From: Ferrithrix thermotolerans DSM 19514
GTDB lineage: Bacteria > Actinomycetota > Acidimicrobiia > Acidimicrobiales > CAIXPF01
Direction: 5' to 3'
NCBI GenBank assembly: GCA_945906305.1
Contig: CAMDQT010000007.1
Span: forward strand, 61,607 to 125,606
DNA: 64,000 nt
Part shown: positions 18,215 through 25,425 of the stretch, piece after piece
How the letters are laid out: each line of letters starts with the position of its first letter
How positions within the stretch are numbered: position 1 is the stretch's first letter
Program-made: the position numbers and the translations under genes
Notes under the pieces: generated by a model
Told to the model about the DNA's origin: nothing
Databases searched by the model: none
What the model saw: the letters and a program-made list of their open reading frames with translations, nothing else

Positions 18215-18853
18215 TCATCGTTCGGTGCGAGCCCAAACCGCATACAGCGGGTCGCCGGAGCGGCCGGCGTTGCGGTGCTCCATCCGCGGTTGTTCCCAGC
18301 CTGTGGCGCGACGGAAGTACTCCGCCACCAACTCAAGATGGAACGCATCGTCGCTGGCCATCCAGCCGCGAATGACCTTGGTCGGGAAACAACGATTGGA
18401 GAAGGTGCAGGCGAATGGGGCGCCCGGCCGCAGAACCCGGGCGAGTTCGTCGAACACCTCGATTGGCCGTGACAGGTAGTCGACGGACACCGTGCACACG
18501 GCGCCATCGAAGCAGGCGTCGGCAAAGGGCAGTTGCGGTGTCACGTTGAGGTCGTGCACGACTCGTTCGTGGGCGAACTCGTTGCAGTCCAACTCGTGTT
18601 CGTTCATGCCCAGTACGACGAGTCGTGCCGGTCGGCGGGCCAGATGCGAGGTCCAAGAGCTGCAAAGATCGAGAATCTCTCCGTGCATGGCGAGTTCGTC
18701 GTAACAGACCTGCACGGCCTCGATGGCGGCTTCGTCGATGTGGGTGACCAGACGCGGCTCGAGGTAGAAGTTCGCATCGGGGGATTCATCCATGCGGGAG
18801 AAAAACCCGTCGGGGAATCCGGTGTAGCGGTTGGGCGGTGCTTCGTGGGCCAT
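18215..18853 (-). CDS. Class I SAM-dependent methyltransferase-like protein
   Basis: A 212-residue protein with the methyltransferase type 11 pattern: motif I-like EILDLCSSWTSHL, the acidic motif II region VVLGMNEHELDCN, LPFADACFDGAVCTVSVDYL as the post-II strand and FDELARVLRPGAPFACTFSN as motif III. Motif I lacks the usual GxGxG glycines (here LCSSW), so SAM binding may be weakened. It starts 33 bp after the stop of the class III aminotransferase in the same direction, suggesting co-transcription. Substrate is unknown. Confidence 0.8.
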   Translation of the reverse strand: MAHEAPPNRYTGFPDGFFSRMDESPDANFYLEPRLVTHIDEAAIEAVQVCYDELAMHGEILDLCSSWTSHLARRPARLVVLGMNEHELDCNEFAHERVVHDLNVTPQLPFADACFDGAVCTVSVDYLSRPIEVFDELARVLRPGAPFACTFSNRCFPTKVIRGWMASDDAFHLELVAEYFRRATGWEQPRMEHRNAGRSGDPLYAVWARTER

Positions 18854-18886
18854 GTCGAGTCCGGATCGGGGTTGGGGTCGAGGCGG

Positions 18887-20104
18887 TCAGCGCAGCGCCG
18901 TCGCCAGGCTGTCGATGAGGCGGCCGACCTCGTCGTCGGTCATGACCAGCGGCGGGCACAAAGCAATGCTGTTCACCAAGGGCCGAGCGATGACGCCCTG
19001 GGCGAGCATGGCGTCCCTGACGACATAAGCGTCGCGGTCCGGGGTCAGCTCTGCCGCCCATACTGCGCCTACCCCGCGGGCACCGGCGAGGGTGCCGTCC
19101 TCAACCAGGGCGCGCAGTCCGTCCTCGAGCAACGTCGCGATGGCATCGGCCCGGGCGAACAGCCCGTCCTGTTCGTACACCTCAAGGGTGGCGACTCCGG
19201 CCGCGCACGAGGTGGGGTGGCCCGAGTAGGTGTACCCGTGGCGAAGCAGAAAGTCGGGGTCGCTCTCGAGGGAGTCGCAGATCGCCCGGGAGAGGATCAC
19301 CCCTCCGAGCGGCGCGTAGCCCGAGGTCACACCCTTGGCGAAGGTGATCAGGTCGGGGGTGACGCCGTAGTACTGCGCACCGAACCAGTGGCCGAGACGA
19401 CCCCAACCGCAGATCACCTCATCGAAGATGAGCAGGGCACCGTGCTGGTCGCACAGCCGGCGCAGACCGGCGAGGTAACCGGGCGCGGGCGGGTGCACGC
19501 CGCCAGCGCCCTGGACCGGCTCGGCGATGACCGCGGCGATCTCGTTACCCCGCTCGGCGAAGAGGCGGGACGCCGCCTCGATGTCGTTCTGGGCAACGTT
19601 CAGCACCGCGGGGAGCAACTCGCCCCAGCCGTCTTTGTTGGCTGCAATGCCTTGGACTGAGGTTCCGCCGTAGGTGGTGCCGTGGTAGCCACCGGTGCGA
19701 CTGACGAGCAGGTTGCGTGTGGGGTCGCCGCGCCGTACGTGGGTCAGGCGGGCCAGCTTGAGAGCGGTGTCCACCGCTTCGGAGCCCGAGCAAGTGAAAA
19801 ACACCCGTGGGTCCGTCATCGGGGCCCGCTCGGCAATTTCGGCGGCCAAGCGCTCCGCAGGCTCGTTGGTCCAGGGATCAAACGTGTTGTAGGTGGCCAT
19901 TGAGTCGAGCTGCGTCTTGATGGCGTCGATGATGCGGCGGTTGCCGTGCCCGGCGTTGCAGCACCACAGTGATGCCATACCGTCGAGGTAGGCGTTGCCA
20001 TCTCGATCCCACAAGGTTGATCCTTCGCTGCGGACCAAGGTGATGAAGTCGCCCTTAGCCTTGGCCGGTTTGGCGAAGGGGTGTAGGAACGCTGACGTCG
20101 TCAT
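18887..20104 (-). CDS. Class III (omega) aminotransferase
   Basis: A 405-residue PLP-dependent aminotransferase. The family's features are intact: CSGSEAVDTALKLAR for the cofactor phosphate, GGYHGTTYGGTS, the Asp of LLIFDEVICGWGR that contacts the pyridine nitrogen, and the PLP lysine in ITFAKGVTSGYAPLGG. It resembles beta-alanine/taurine:pyruvate or aromatic-amine transaminases, but the amino donor cannot be fixed from sequence. The -10 TAGCCT (20116-20111) is 6 nt before the ATG, a leaderless-type start. It is divergent from the candidate small RNA. Confidence 0.9.
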   Translation of the reverse strand: MTTSAFLHPFAKPAKAKGDFITLVRSEGSTLWDRDGNAYLDGMASLWCCNAGHGNRRIIDAIKTQLDSMATYNTFDPWTNEPAERLAAEIAERAPMTDPRVFFTCSGSEAVDTALKLARLTHVRRGDPTRNLLVSRTGGYHGTTYGGTSVQGIAANKDGWGELLPAVLNVAQNDIEAASRLFAERGNEIAAVIAEPVQGAGGVHPPAPGYLAGLRRLCDQHGALLIFDEVICGWGRLGHWFGAQYYGVTPDLITFAKGVTSGYAPLGGVILSRAICDSLESDPDFLLRHGYTYSGHPTSCAAGVATLEVYEQDGLFARADAIATLLEDGLRALVEDGTLAGARGVGAVWAAELTPDRDAYVVRDAMLAQGVIARPLVNSIALCPPLVMTDDEVGRLIDSLATALR

Positions 20105-20198
20105 GAGCCCAGGCTAGGTGCCCGTTCGTTCGTGGATGCCGCGAATGGGCTTTCGGGCCGTGGGTGGGCTCGGTCGGTTATGCCGCGAAAGTCAGAAC

Positions 20199-20228
20199 TT
20201 GACGACTTATTCAACTTCGGCCTACGGT
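20199..20228 (+). promoter_or_regulatory. Sigma70-type promoter of candidate small RNA
   Basis: TTGACG (20199-20204), an 18-bp spacer and TACGGT (20223-20228) form one of the best -35/-10 pairs in the window. No start codon with a ribosome site follows, and the transcript would run into a strong terminator 120 bp downstream. Confidence 0.65.
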
Positions 20229-20234
20229 GCCACG

Positions 20235-20354
20235 CAATACCACAGAGCGCCCGGTAAGCGGACCGCTTCGGATCAAACCGCTGCGCCGGTTCGGCGTTCT
20301 CTGTGGGCGGTGGCTCTCTTGGCCGGGGGGAGAGAGAGCCACCGCCTTTTTTTT
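20235..20354 (+). ncRNA. Candidate structured small RNA
   Basis: A roughly 120-nt transcript bounded by a good promoter and a textbook intrinsic terminator, lying between two divergent protein genes and containing no plausible ORF. A long-range helix pairs CCACAGAG (20240-20247) with CTCTGTGG (20299-20306) and continues as CGCC/GGCG across a TT bulge. Inside it are an AAGCG/CGCTT hairpin (20256-20268) and a CGG/CCG hairpin (20269-20280). The final 14-bp stem doubles as the terminator and exposes a G-rich loop (CCGGGGGG). It does not match the SRP RNA, 6S, tmRNA or RNase P hallmarks that I know. It may be a trans-acting sRNA. The next gene at 20397 has its own -10, so a leader role is less likely. 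Confidence 0.6.
20306..20354 (+). terminator. Strong Rho-independent terminator
   Basis: A perfect 14-bp stem (20306-20319 with 20333-20346), a 13-nt loop and eight consecutive T (20347-20354). It is by far the strongest intrinsic terminator seen here and ends the candidate small RNA. Confidence 0.95.
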
Positions 20355-20396
20355 GTAGACCGACGCGAGACAAACGCGGCGGGCTAGGTTCCGACC

Positions 20397-21077
20397 GTGT
20401 TCGTCCGACGTCGAGGGGGTCGGCTCGCCCGGCTGCGGGTCGCGGCGACCCGTCGCACCCGATGGCGGGTTTGGTGGGTCGACCAATTGCATCGGCGCTG
20501 GGACGGTGTCGCGTTCAGCGCTTCGGTACACGCGGGGACAGCCCGAGCGGCACGGTTCGGTTCCTTCGGCGAAGGAAGTCTGCTGGCCTTTCCGTGGACG
20601 GCGCTTTACAACGAACACGCCATTCGCATCGGACGTGACACAATCATCGGGCCGATGGTCAGTCTGTCCGCGGGCATGGTTCCTGGCCAGCCGTTGCTGC
20701 ACGACGCGATTGTGCAGATCGGGGACCGGTGCCTGATCGGGCGAGGCAGTTCTATCGTGGGCCACTACCGCATCGTCATTGGGGATGACGTCTACACCGG
20801 CCCCAACGTGTATGTGACGGACCAGAACCACGGGCTGGAACGTCTCGATCTGCCCATTGGTCGTCAGGCACCGGCTCCTGAACAGCCGGTGCACATCGGT
20901 GAAGGGTCTTGGCTTGGGGCCGGTGTGGTCGTGCTACCGGGGGTGACCATCGGCCGTGGCGTCGCTGTGGGAGCCGGCAGCGTGGTTACCCACGACCTGC
21001 CCGACCACAGCGTCGCGGTGGGTTCGCCGGCGCGGGTGGTGCGGCTGCGCACCGAAAGAGTCGAAGGCGGTCATTGA
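20397..21077 (+). CDS. Left-handed beta-helix acyltransferase (hexapeptide repeat family)
   Basis: A 226-residue acyltransferase of the CysE/NodL/maltose-acetyltransferase superfamily. After a basic N-terminus of about 35 residues, hexapeptide repeats form the trimeric beta helix: IRIGRDTIIGPMVSL, VQIGDRCLIGRGSSIVG, IVIGDDVYTGPNVYV, a loop containing the catalytic-type DQNHG histidine, then VHIGEGSWLGAGVVVLPGVTIGRG and VAVGAGSVVTHDLPDHSVAVGSPARVV, the standard coil-end signature. The acceptor is unknown; sugar or cell-envelope O-acetylation is usual. GTG 20397 has TAGGTT with a 6-nt gap. Confidence 0.88.
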   Translation: MFVRRRGGRLARLRVAATRRTRWRVWWVDQLHRRWDGVAFSASVHAGTARAARFGSFGEGSLLAFPWTALYNEHAIRIGRDTIIGPMVSLSAGMVPGQPLLHDAIVQIGDRCLIGRGSSIVGHYRIVIGDDVYTGPNVYVTDQNHGLERLDLPIGRQAPAPEQPVHIGEGSWLGAGVVVLPGVTIGRGVAVGAGSVVTHDLPDHSVAVGSPARVVRLRTERVEGGH

Positions 21078-21164
21078 GCCAGAGGTCGGCCGGATTTGGG
21101 CGGGCAACGTGTTGCTTCGGGTAGGTGTCTACTACGATGCCGACTCGTGGTTCGACAGCACCGG

Positions 21165-21644
21165 ATGTCTCGCACTGTTTTCACCGCCTTCGCCCTGGCC
21201 GCCGGAGCGGTGGGCCTGCTGGGCTGTGGCGAGGGCGTGGATCCGTCCTCGCAACCAACCATCGGTGGGGAGCGATTCGAAGAAATCCGCTTCGAGGACC
21301 TTTGGCGACCCAGCGAGAGCAGCAAGAAGGAGTCCAAGACGGTCGACTTGGTGCAAACCGAGTCAAGAACGCTTGAGGGTTCCAGCCCCGAGGCGGTAGT
21401 TCGCGTCTACGCCAAGGTGCTCGAGACCCAGGGCTGGCAAGCGGTGCAGCAGCCCCAAGTCCAGCGTGACGCGGCGTGGTTCGGTTCCTGGCGCAAGCTT
21501 GGTCGCAACCTCGTCGTGACCGCACACGAGGGTGCGCCCGCCGAGGAAGGCGATGCGGTTCCGGTGGAGTTCACCCTGGCTTTCCAGCGGCCGACCAAAC
21601 CCGATCAGATCACTGGGGTCCTCAACCCGCCTATCGCTCGCTGA
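21165..21644 (+). CDS. Hypothetical lipoprotein
   Basis: A 159-residue exported protein of no family I recognise. A signal peptide (RTVFTAFALAAGAVG) ends in the lipobox LLGC at about residues 18-21, predicting membrane anchoring by lipidation. The mature domain has alternating strands and a conserved-looking SSPEAVVRVYAKVLETQGW segment typical of small compact extracytoplasmic domains. The ATG at 21165 is chosen to place the signal peptide first. It starts 87 bp after the acyltransferase, same strand, and converges on the TPR gene. Confidence 0.75.
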   Translation: MSRTVFTAFALAAGAVGLLGCGEGVDPSSQPTIGGERFEEIRFEDLWRPSESSKKESKTVDLVQTESRTLEGSSPEAVVRVYAKVLETQGWQAVQQPQVQRDAAWFGSWRKLGRNLVVTAHEGAPAEEGDAVPVEFTLAFQRPTKPDQITGVLNPPIAR

Positions 21645-21656
21645 GCGACGGGTTGC

Positions 21657-22658
21657 TCAGCCGTCCTGCAGCAACGAAGCCAACGCCATTTCGCCCTCGG
21701 GGTCGTGACCGCGGAGCAACTGTTGGGCTTCCTTCCAACGTTGGCGGGCGGTGCTGTGCTCCCCAATGGCCTCGAGGCATTGGCCTTCAGTAACCAGCGC
21801 CCGGCCGAGACCAACGCGGTCCTCGGCGGCTCGGTATCCCGCGACGGCGACGGTGGCGAGGTCGGCTCCGGTCTTGAAGTGTCCGAGCGCCACGTAGGTG
21901 GCAGCCAGGCCAGCCTGCACGTAGGGCAGGTCTTCGGGGTGGCGGAGGGTGATCGCGAGTTGCGCCGCATCGGTGAGGGCGCGGAGGGCGTCGTCCCACC
22001 GGCCGAGTTCCTGGTACACCGCGCCCAGAGACAAGATGGCCCGGTAGCGCCCGTCGTCATCGCCGCTGCGCCGATAGTGGGAAAAGGCGGCGAACCAGGC
22101 CGGTAGGGCTCTTCCTGGTCCGTATTGATCGAGAATCCGGTTGGCGTCGTGCTCCAGCGCCGCGCCGAGGTCTGCCTCCGTGGTCACCGTGTCCAGCAGG
22201 TGAACCAGCGCGGGCACGACGAGTGGGCCGCCTTCCCCCAGCGTTGGTCCGGCTACGGCTTGCCATTGCTGGGCGCGTTCGGCCGCTTCGGCGGCACGTT
22301 CCCATTCGCCCCGGTCGCGATGGATGATGGCGCAGTTGGCCTCGAGTCGGGTGCAGGCGTGGGCGTTGTCGAGGTTCGCGAACCGGTTGAGTGCCTCTTG
22401 GCAGCGCGTCAGCGCCTCGTCGAGTCGTCCGTCGCGGTAGCACGCCGCCCCGGCACCAGCGTGTGCTTCGGCGTGCAGTTCGTCGTCGTCGCCGGTCGTT
22501 GCCGCAATGCCAAAGGCGTCGGCCGCGGCCGATGACTGCCCGTCGGCGGCAAGGGCCCGACCGAGGCGCAGCAAGGCCAGGGCGTTGGTTGCCCCATCGT
22601 GGCGGCCGCGAATTTGCTCCAGGCCAATCTGAGCATCGCGCACCGCTTCGGAGACCAC
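21657..22658 (-). CDS. TPR-repeat protein
   Basis: A 333-residue all-helical protein composed of about seven tetratricopeptide-like repeats (for example ALLRLGRALAADGQSSAAADAF, RYRAILSLGAVYQELGRWDDAL, YVQAGLAATYVALGHFKTGADL). No catalytic or DNA-binding domain and no signal peptide is visible, so it is probably a cytosolic scaffold; the repeats resemble those at the C-terminus of the cyclase protein at 3097. GTG 22658 has TAGGCT with a 6-nt gap. It is divergent from the Clp_N gene. Confidence 0.75.
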   Translation of the reverse strand: MVSEAVRDAQIGLEQIRGRHDGATNALALLRLGRALAADGQSSAAADAFGIAATTGDDDELHAEAHAGAGAACYRDGRLDEALTRCQEALNRFANLDNAHACTRLEANCAIIHRDRGEWERAAEAAERAQQWQAVAGPTLGEGGPLVVPALVHLLDTVTTEADLGAALEHDANRILDQYGPGRALPAWFAAFSHYRRSGDDDGRYRAILSLGAVYQELGRWDDALRALTDAAQLAITLRHPEDLPYVQAGLAATYVALGHFKTGADLATVAVAGYRAAEDRVGLGRALVTEGQCLEAIGEHSTARQRWKEAQQLLRGHDPEGEMALASLLQDG

Positions 22659-22747
22659 TTTGGCAGCCTATAGCGGGACTACCAGCGGCTTCAGCCACCA
22701 TCGCCATCGCTTGGCGCTCGATAGGCTGGCCGGGAGGGAGCGCGCCG

Positions 22748-23509
22748 GTGCCGGACCATCTGAACATGCACGCCCGCCAGACGGTCGCTGAAGCGCAGGC
22801 GGTGGCGTGTCGGCTGGCCCACCATTATCTGGGTACCGAGCATCTTCTGGCTGCGCTGGCCTACGAGGTGGGGAGCGCGGCGGAGCGGGCCTTGGCCCGT
22901 TGTGGCGTGCACGGCACCGCGGTCGAAGCCCATTTGGAGCAGGTGCTGGGTCGCGGCACCCGCGCCCTGTCGGTCCAGCTGCCGTTCACGGCTGCGGCCG
23001 AAGTAGTGCTGACGCGCTCACGCTGGGAGGCCCGGGTCCTCGGTGAGGACATCGTGAGCACGACCCATATCCTGCTCGCACTGCTTCGTCAGCCCGGTGG
23101 CATCGCCGCGACCGTCCTGGCCGAACTCGGCACCGATTGCGCACAGCTTGAAGGTTTTGTACTCGCTGCCCCCCACGATTCTCCGCTCGATGAGACAGGA
23201 CCGCTGGCGCAGCCTTGCCCCCAGGAGCCCCTGCTACCCGACGCCGGTCATCTCGTCGAGGGGTTCGGGTCGAGCGCGGTCGAGTCCGGTGGTGAGGCGA
23301 GGCGATCGGATAGGGCGGACGTGCTGGCGTTCCAAGTCGTTCAACTAACGGGTCAGGTTGCCCGACTTGAGGCCGAGGTGCAGAAACTGGGTGATCTGGT
23401 GCAGGCCTTGCTCGCATCGATCGATCCGAACGGGAGCGGTACCGGTGCTGACCGAGGGCCGGCCCCGGAGGATGCGGTACTGGCCCCTAATCCACCGCCC
23501 ACCCACTAG
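22748..23509 (+). CDS. Stand-alone Clp N-terminal-domain protein
   Basis: A 253-residue protein with a Clp_N double repeat (about 10-140): the two hallmarks are HYLGTEHLLAALAYE and DIVSTTHILLALLRQ. No AAA ATPase follows. Instead there is an acidic/Pro linker and a C-terminal coiled coil (VVQLTGQVARLEAEVQKLGDLV, about 195-225). In ClpC/ClpA this domain binds adaptors and substrates, so a stand-alone copy could act as an adaptor or competitor; that is inference. The GTG at 22748 follows a GGGAGGGAG site by about 7 nt. Confidence 0.85.
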   Translation: MPDHLNMHARQTVAEAQAVACRLAHHYLGTEHLLAALAYEVGSAAERALARCGVHGTAVEAHLEQVLGRGTRALSVQLPFTAAAEVVLTRSRWEARVLGEDIVSTTHILLALLRQPGGIAATVLAELGTDCAQLEGFVLAAPHDSPLDETGPLAQPCPQEPLLPDAGHLVEGFGSSAVESGGEARRSDRADVLAFQVVQLTGQVARLEAEVQKLGDLVQALLASIDPNGSGTGADRGPAPEDAVLAPNPPPTH

Positions 23510-23653
23510 CCTTGCGGCGAGGGCCGAACCGCCGTCGCTAGGGCTCTCGGTTAGTCCACCTGGTGCGGAACAACTAGGCGCGGTACTGCTTGTCGGCGGG
23601 AATGTCCGCTGCGACTAGCCTGACCTGGGTTTCCGAGCTTGATGTGGAGGAAC

Positions 23654-24583
23654 ATGACTCTCAGCCCCGCCGCCCTGCTCTCGGAGCTTGAACCGACTGC
23701 AGCCCGCTTGGTCGAGCGCCACCTCGCCACCTCCAAGGAGTGGTTTCCCCACGAACTGGTCCCGTGGAGTCGAGGACAGGACTTTGACCCTGAGCGCGGT
23801 TGGCAACCGACGGACTCCGACATTGGCCAGGGTACGTTGTCCGAGGCTGTCCGCTCGGCGTTGTTCGTGAACCTGCTGACCGAGGACAACCTGCCCTACT
23901 ACTTCAACGACATCGACCGTGTCTTCGGCAAGGACGATGCCTACGGTTACTGGACTAGACGCTGGACCGCAGAGGAAGGCCGACATTCCATCGCCATCCG
24001 TGATTACCTCATGGTCTCACGGGCGATCGATCCGTGGGAGCTTGAGCGAGCCCGAATGATCCAGGTCACGGGAGGGAACACCCCCCACCCGCAGAACCCG
24101 CAGATCGGGTTCTGCTACCTGGCCCTACAGGAATTGGCCACCCGCGTCTCCCACCTCAACACCGGAAAGCTGCTGAGCGACCCAGCGGGCTACAACGTGA
24201 TGGCCCGCGTTGCCTTCGACGAGAACATGCACTTCATGTTCTACCGGGACATGGTGAGCGCGTGCCTCGAAGCCGATCCCAGCGGCACGGTGGTCGCCCT
24301 GGAGGAAGTCGTCCGAGAGTTCGCTATGCCCGGTCTCGGAATCCCCGGTTTCGACCGCCACGCCCAGACCATCGCTCGGGTCGGCATCTATGACTTGACC
24401 TCCCATCACGATCGCATCGTTCAGCCTCTGGTCCACAACACTTGGCGGATCGCCGAGCTGACCGGGCTCGATGAGCAAGCCGAGCGGGCTCGCGCCAGCT
24501 TGCTCAAGCGGGTCGAACGGCTTGGTCGGCTGAGCCGCCGAATGGTTGACCGGCGAGGCGATCCGCTCGACGCCGCGGACTGA
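23654..24583 (+). CDS. Acyl-ACP desaturase, soluble di-iron type
   Basis: A 309-residue ferritin-like enzyme that introduces a double bond into saturated acyl-ACP, similar to mycobacterial DesA proteins. The di-iron ligands are visible as E77 (LLTEDNLPYY), E108/H111 (EEGRH), E160 (LQELATRVSH) and E190/H193 (DENMH), the two ExxH pairs expected for the family. ATG 23654 has TGGAGG 3 nt upstream; an upstream in-frame ATG at 23639 lacks a site. A TAGCCT -10 lies about 35 bp upstream. The next gene, a crotonase, starts 62 bp on, giving a small lipid cluster. Confidence 0.9.
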   Translation: MTLSPAALLSELEPTAARLVERHLATSKEWFPHELVPWSRGQDFDPERGWQPTDSDIGQGTLSEAVRSALFVNLLTEDNLPYYFNDIDRVFGKDDAYGYWTRRWTAEEGRHSIAIRDYLMVSRAIDPWELERARMIQVTGGNTPHPQNPQIGFCYLALQELATRVSHLNTGKLLSDPAGYNVMARVAFDENMHFMFYRDMVSACLEADPSGTVVALEEVVREFAMPGLGIPGFDRHAQTIARVGIYDLTSHHDRIVQPLVHNTWRIAELTGLDEQAERARASLLKRVERLGRLSRRMVDRRGDPLDAAD

Positions 24584-24645
24584 TCGGTCCCCAAACCCGC
24601 GGTGAATGGGCGCGGGGGGAGCGTTTGCGGCCAGACTCGGCGACC

Positions 24646-25422
24646 ATGGTGCTCCAAATCGAGGACAACGGCCGGGTGCGCACGCTGCGCATCGATCGGC
24701 CGAAGGCGCTCAATGCGATGAACAACGCGGTCTTCGCGGCCATTCGCGACGCGTTGCATGCTGCGACGCAGGACGCTGGGGTCGCGGTCGTGGTGATCAC
24801 CGGATCTGGCCGGGGGTTCTCCGCCGGCCAGGATCTAACCGAGATGTTGGCGTCCAACGAGCCGTCTTCGGGTCCCTATCAGTTCCCGTCCATGCTTCGC
24901 GCGCTGGCAGAGTTCCCCAAGCCCCTCATCGGGGCCGTTAACGGCATCGGGGTTGGGATCGGCATGACGATCCTCGGCCATTGCGACCTGGCGTTGATGG
25001 CTCAGGGCGCTCGGCTGAGGACTCCGTTTCCACAACTGGGCGTGGCACCCGAAGCTGGCAGCAGCTACACCTTCGCCGCTCGGATGGGCTGGCAGCAGGC
25101 GGCCTACGTCCTGATGACCGGCCGCTGGTTCAACGCCCAGGAGTGTCTCGACATGGGCCTGGTGTGGCGGGTGTGTACTGATGAAACCCTCGATGCGCAG
25201 ACCCAGGCGGTGGCCCAGGAGATTGCCGCCAACCCCATCCCGTCACTGGTTGAGACCAAGCGGCTGATGCTGGCCGCCAACCACACCGAGGCGGTCTTGG
25301 CGGCTCACGAGCGCGAGGCCGAGGCGTTCGGCCGACTGATCGGCGCGGCCGCTAACCGTGAGGCGGTAGCGGCCTTTCTGGAGAAGCGAGAGCCGAACTT
25401 CACCCGCATCGCCGGGCTGTGA
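24646..25422 (+). CDS. Enoyl-CoA hydratase/isomerase family protein
   Basis: A 258-residue crotonase-fold enzyme. The oxyanion-hole segments ITGSGRGFSAGQDL and GAVNGIGVGIGMTILGHCDLAL are present, and the catalytic-position glutamate is in GVAPEAGSSYTF, so hydratase or isomerase chemistry on acyl-CoA is plausible. The C-terminal helix EAFGRLIGAAANREAVAAFLEKREPNF is typical. ATG 24646 gives the usual N-terminus; a TTG at 24625 is in frame. It lies downstream of the desaturase, consistent with fatty-acid metabolism, and converges on the M3 peptidase with 3 bp between stops. Confidence 0.88.
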   Translation: MVLQIEDNGRVRTLRIDRPKALNAMNNAVFAAIRDALHAATQDAGVAVVVITGSGRGFSAGQDLTEMLASNEPSSGPYQFPSMLRALAEFPKPLIGAVNGIGVGIGMTILGHCDLALMAQGARLRTPFPQLGVAPEAGSSYTFAARMGWQQAAYVLMTGRWFNAQECLDMGLVWRVCTDETLDAQTQAVAQEIAANPIPSLVETKRLMLAANHTEAVLAAHEREAEAFGRLIGAAANREAVAAFLEKREPNFTRIAGL

Positions 25423-25425
25423 AGC

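Noticed and set aside
16915..18375. A long plus-strand open frame antisense to ppx and the LysM gene
   Set aside because: Both minus-strand genes have clear family motifs and coupled starts; the antisense product is low-complexity Gly/Asp/Arg.
20306..20346. 6C-type RNA on the minus strand (six C in a hairpin loop)
   Set aside because: The T-run and promoter are on the plus strand; only one such hairpin exists, while 6C RNAs have two.
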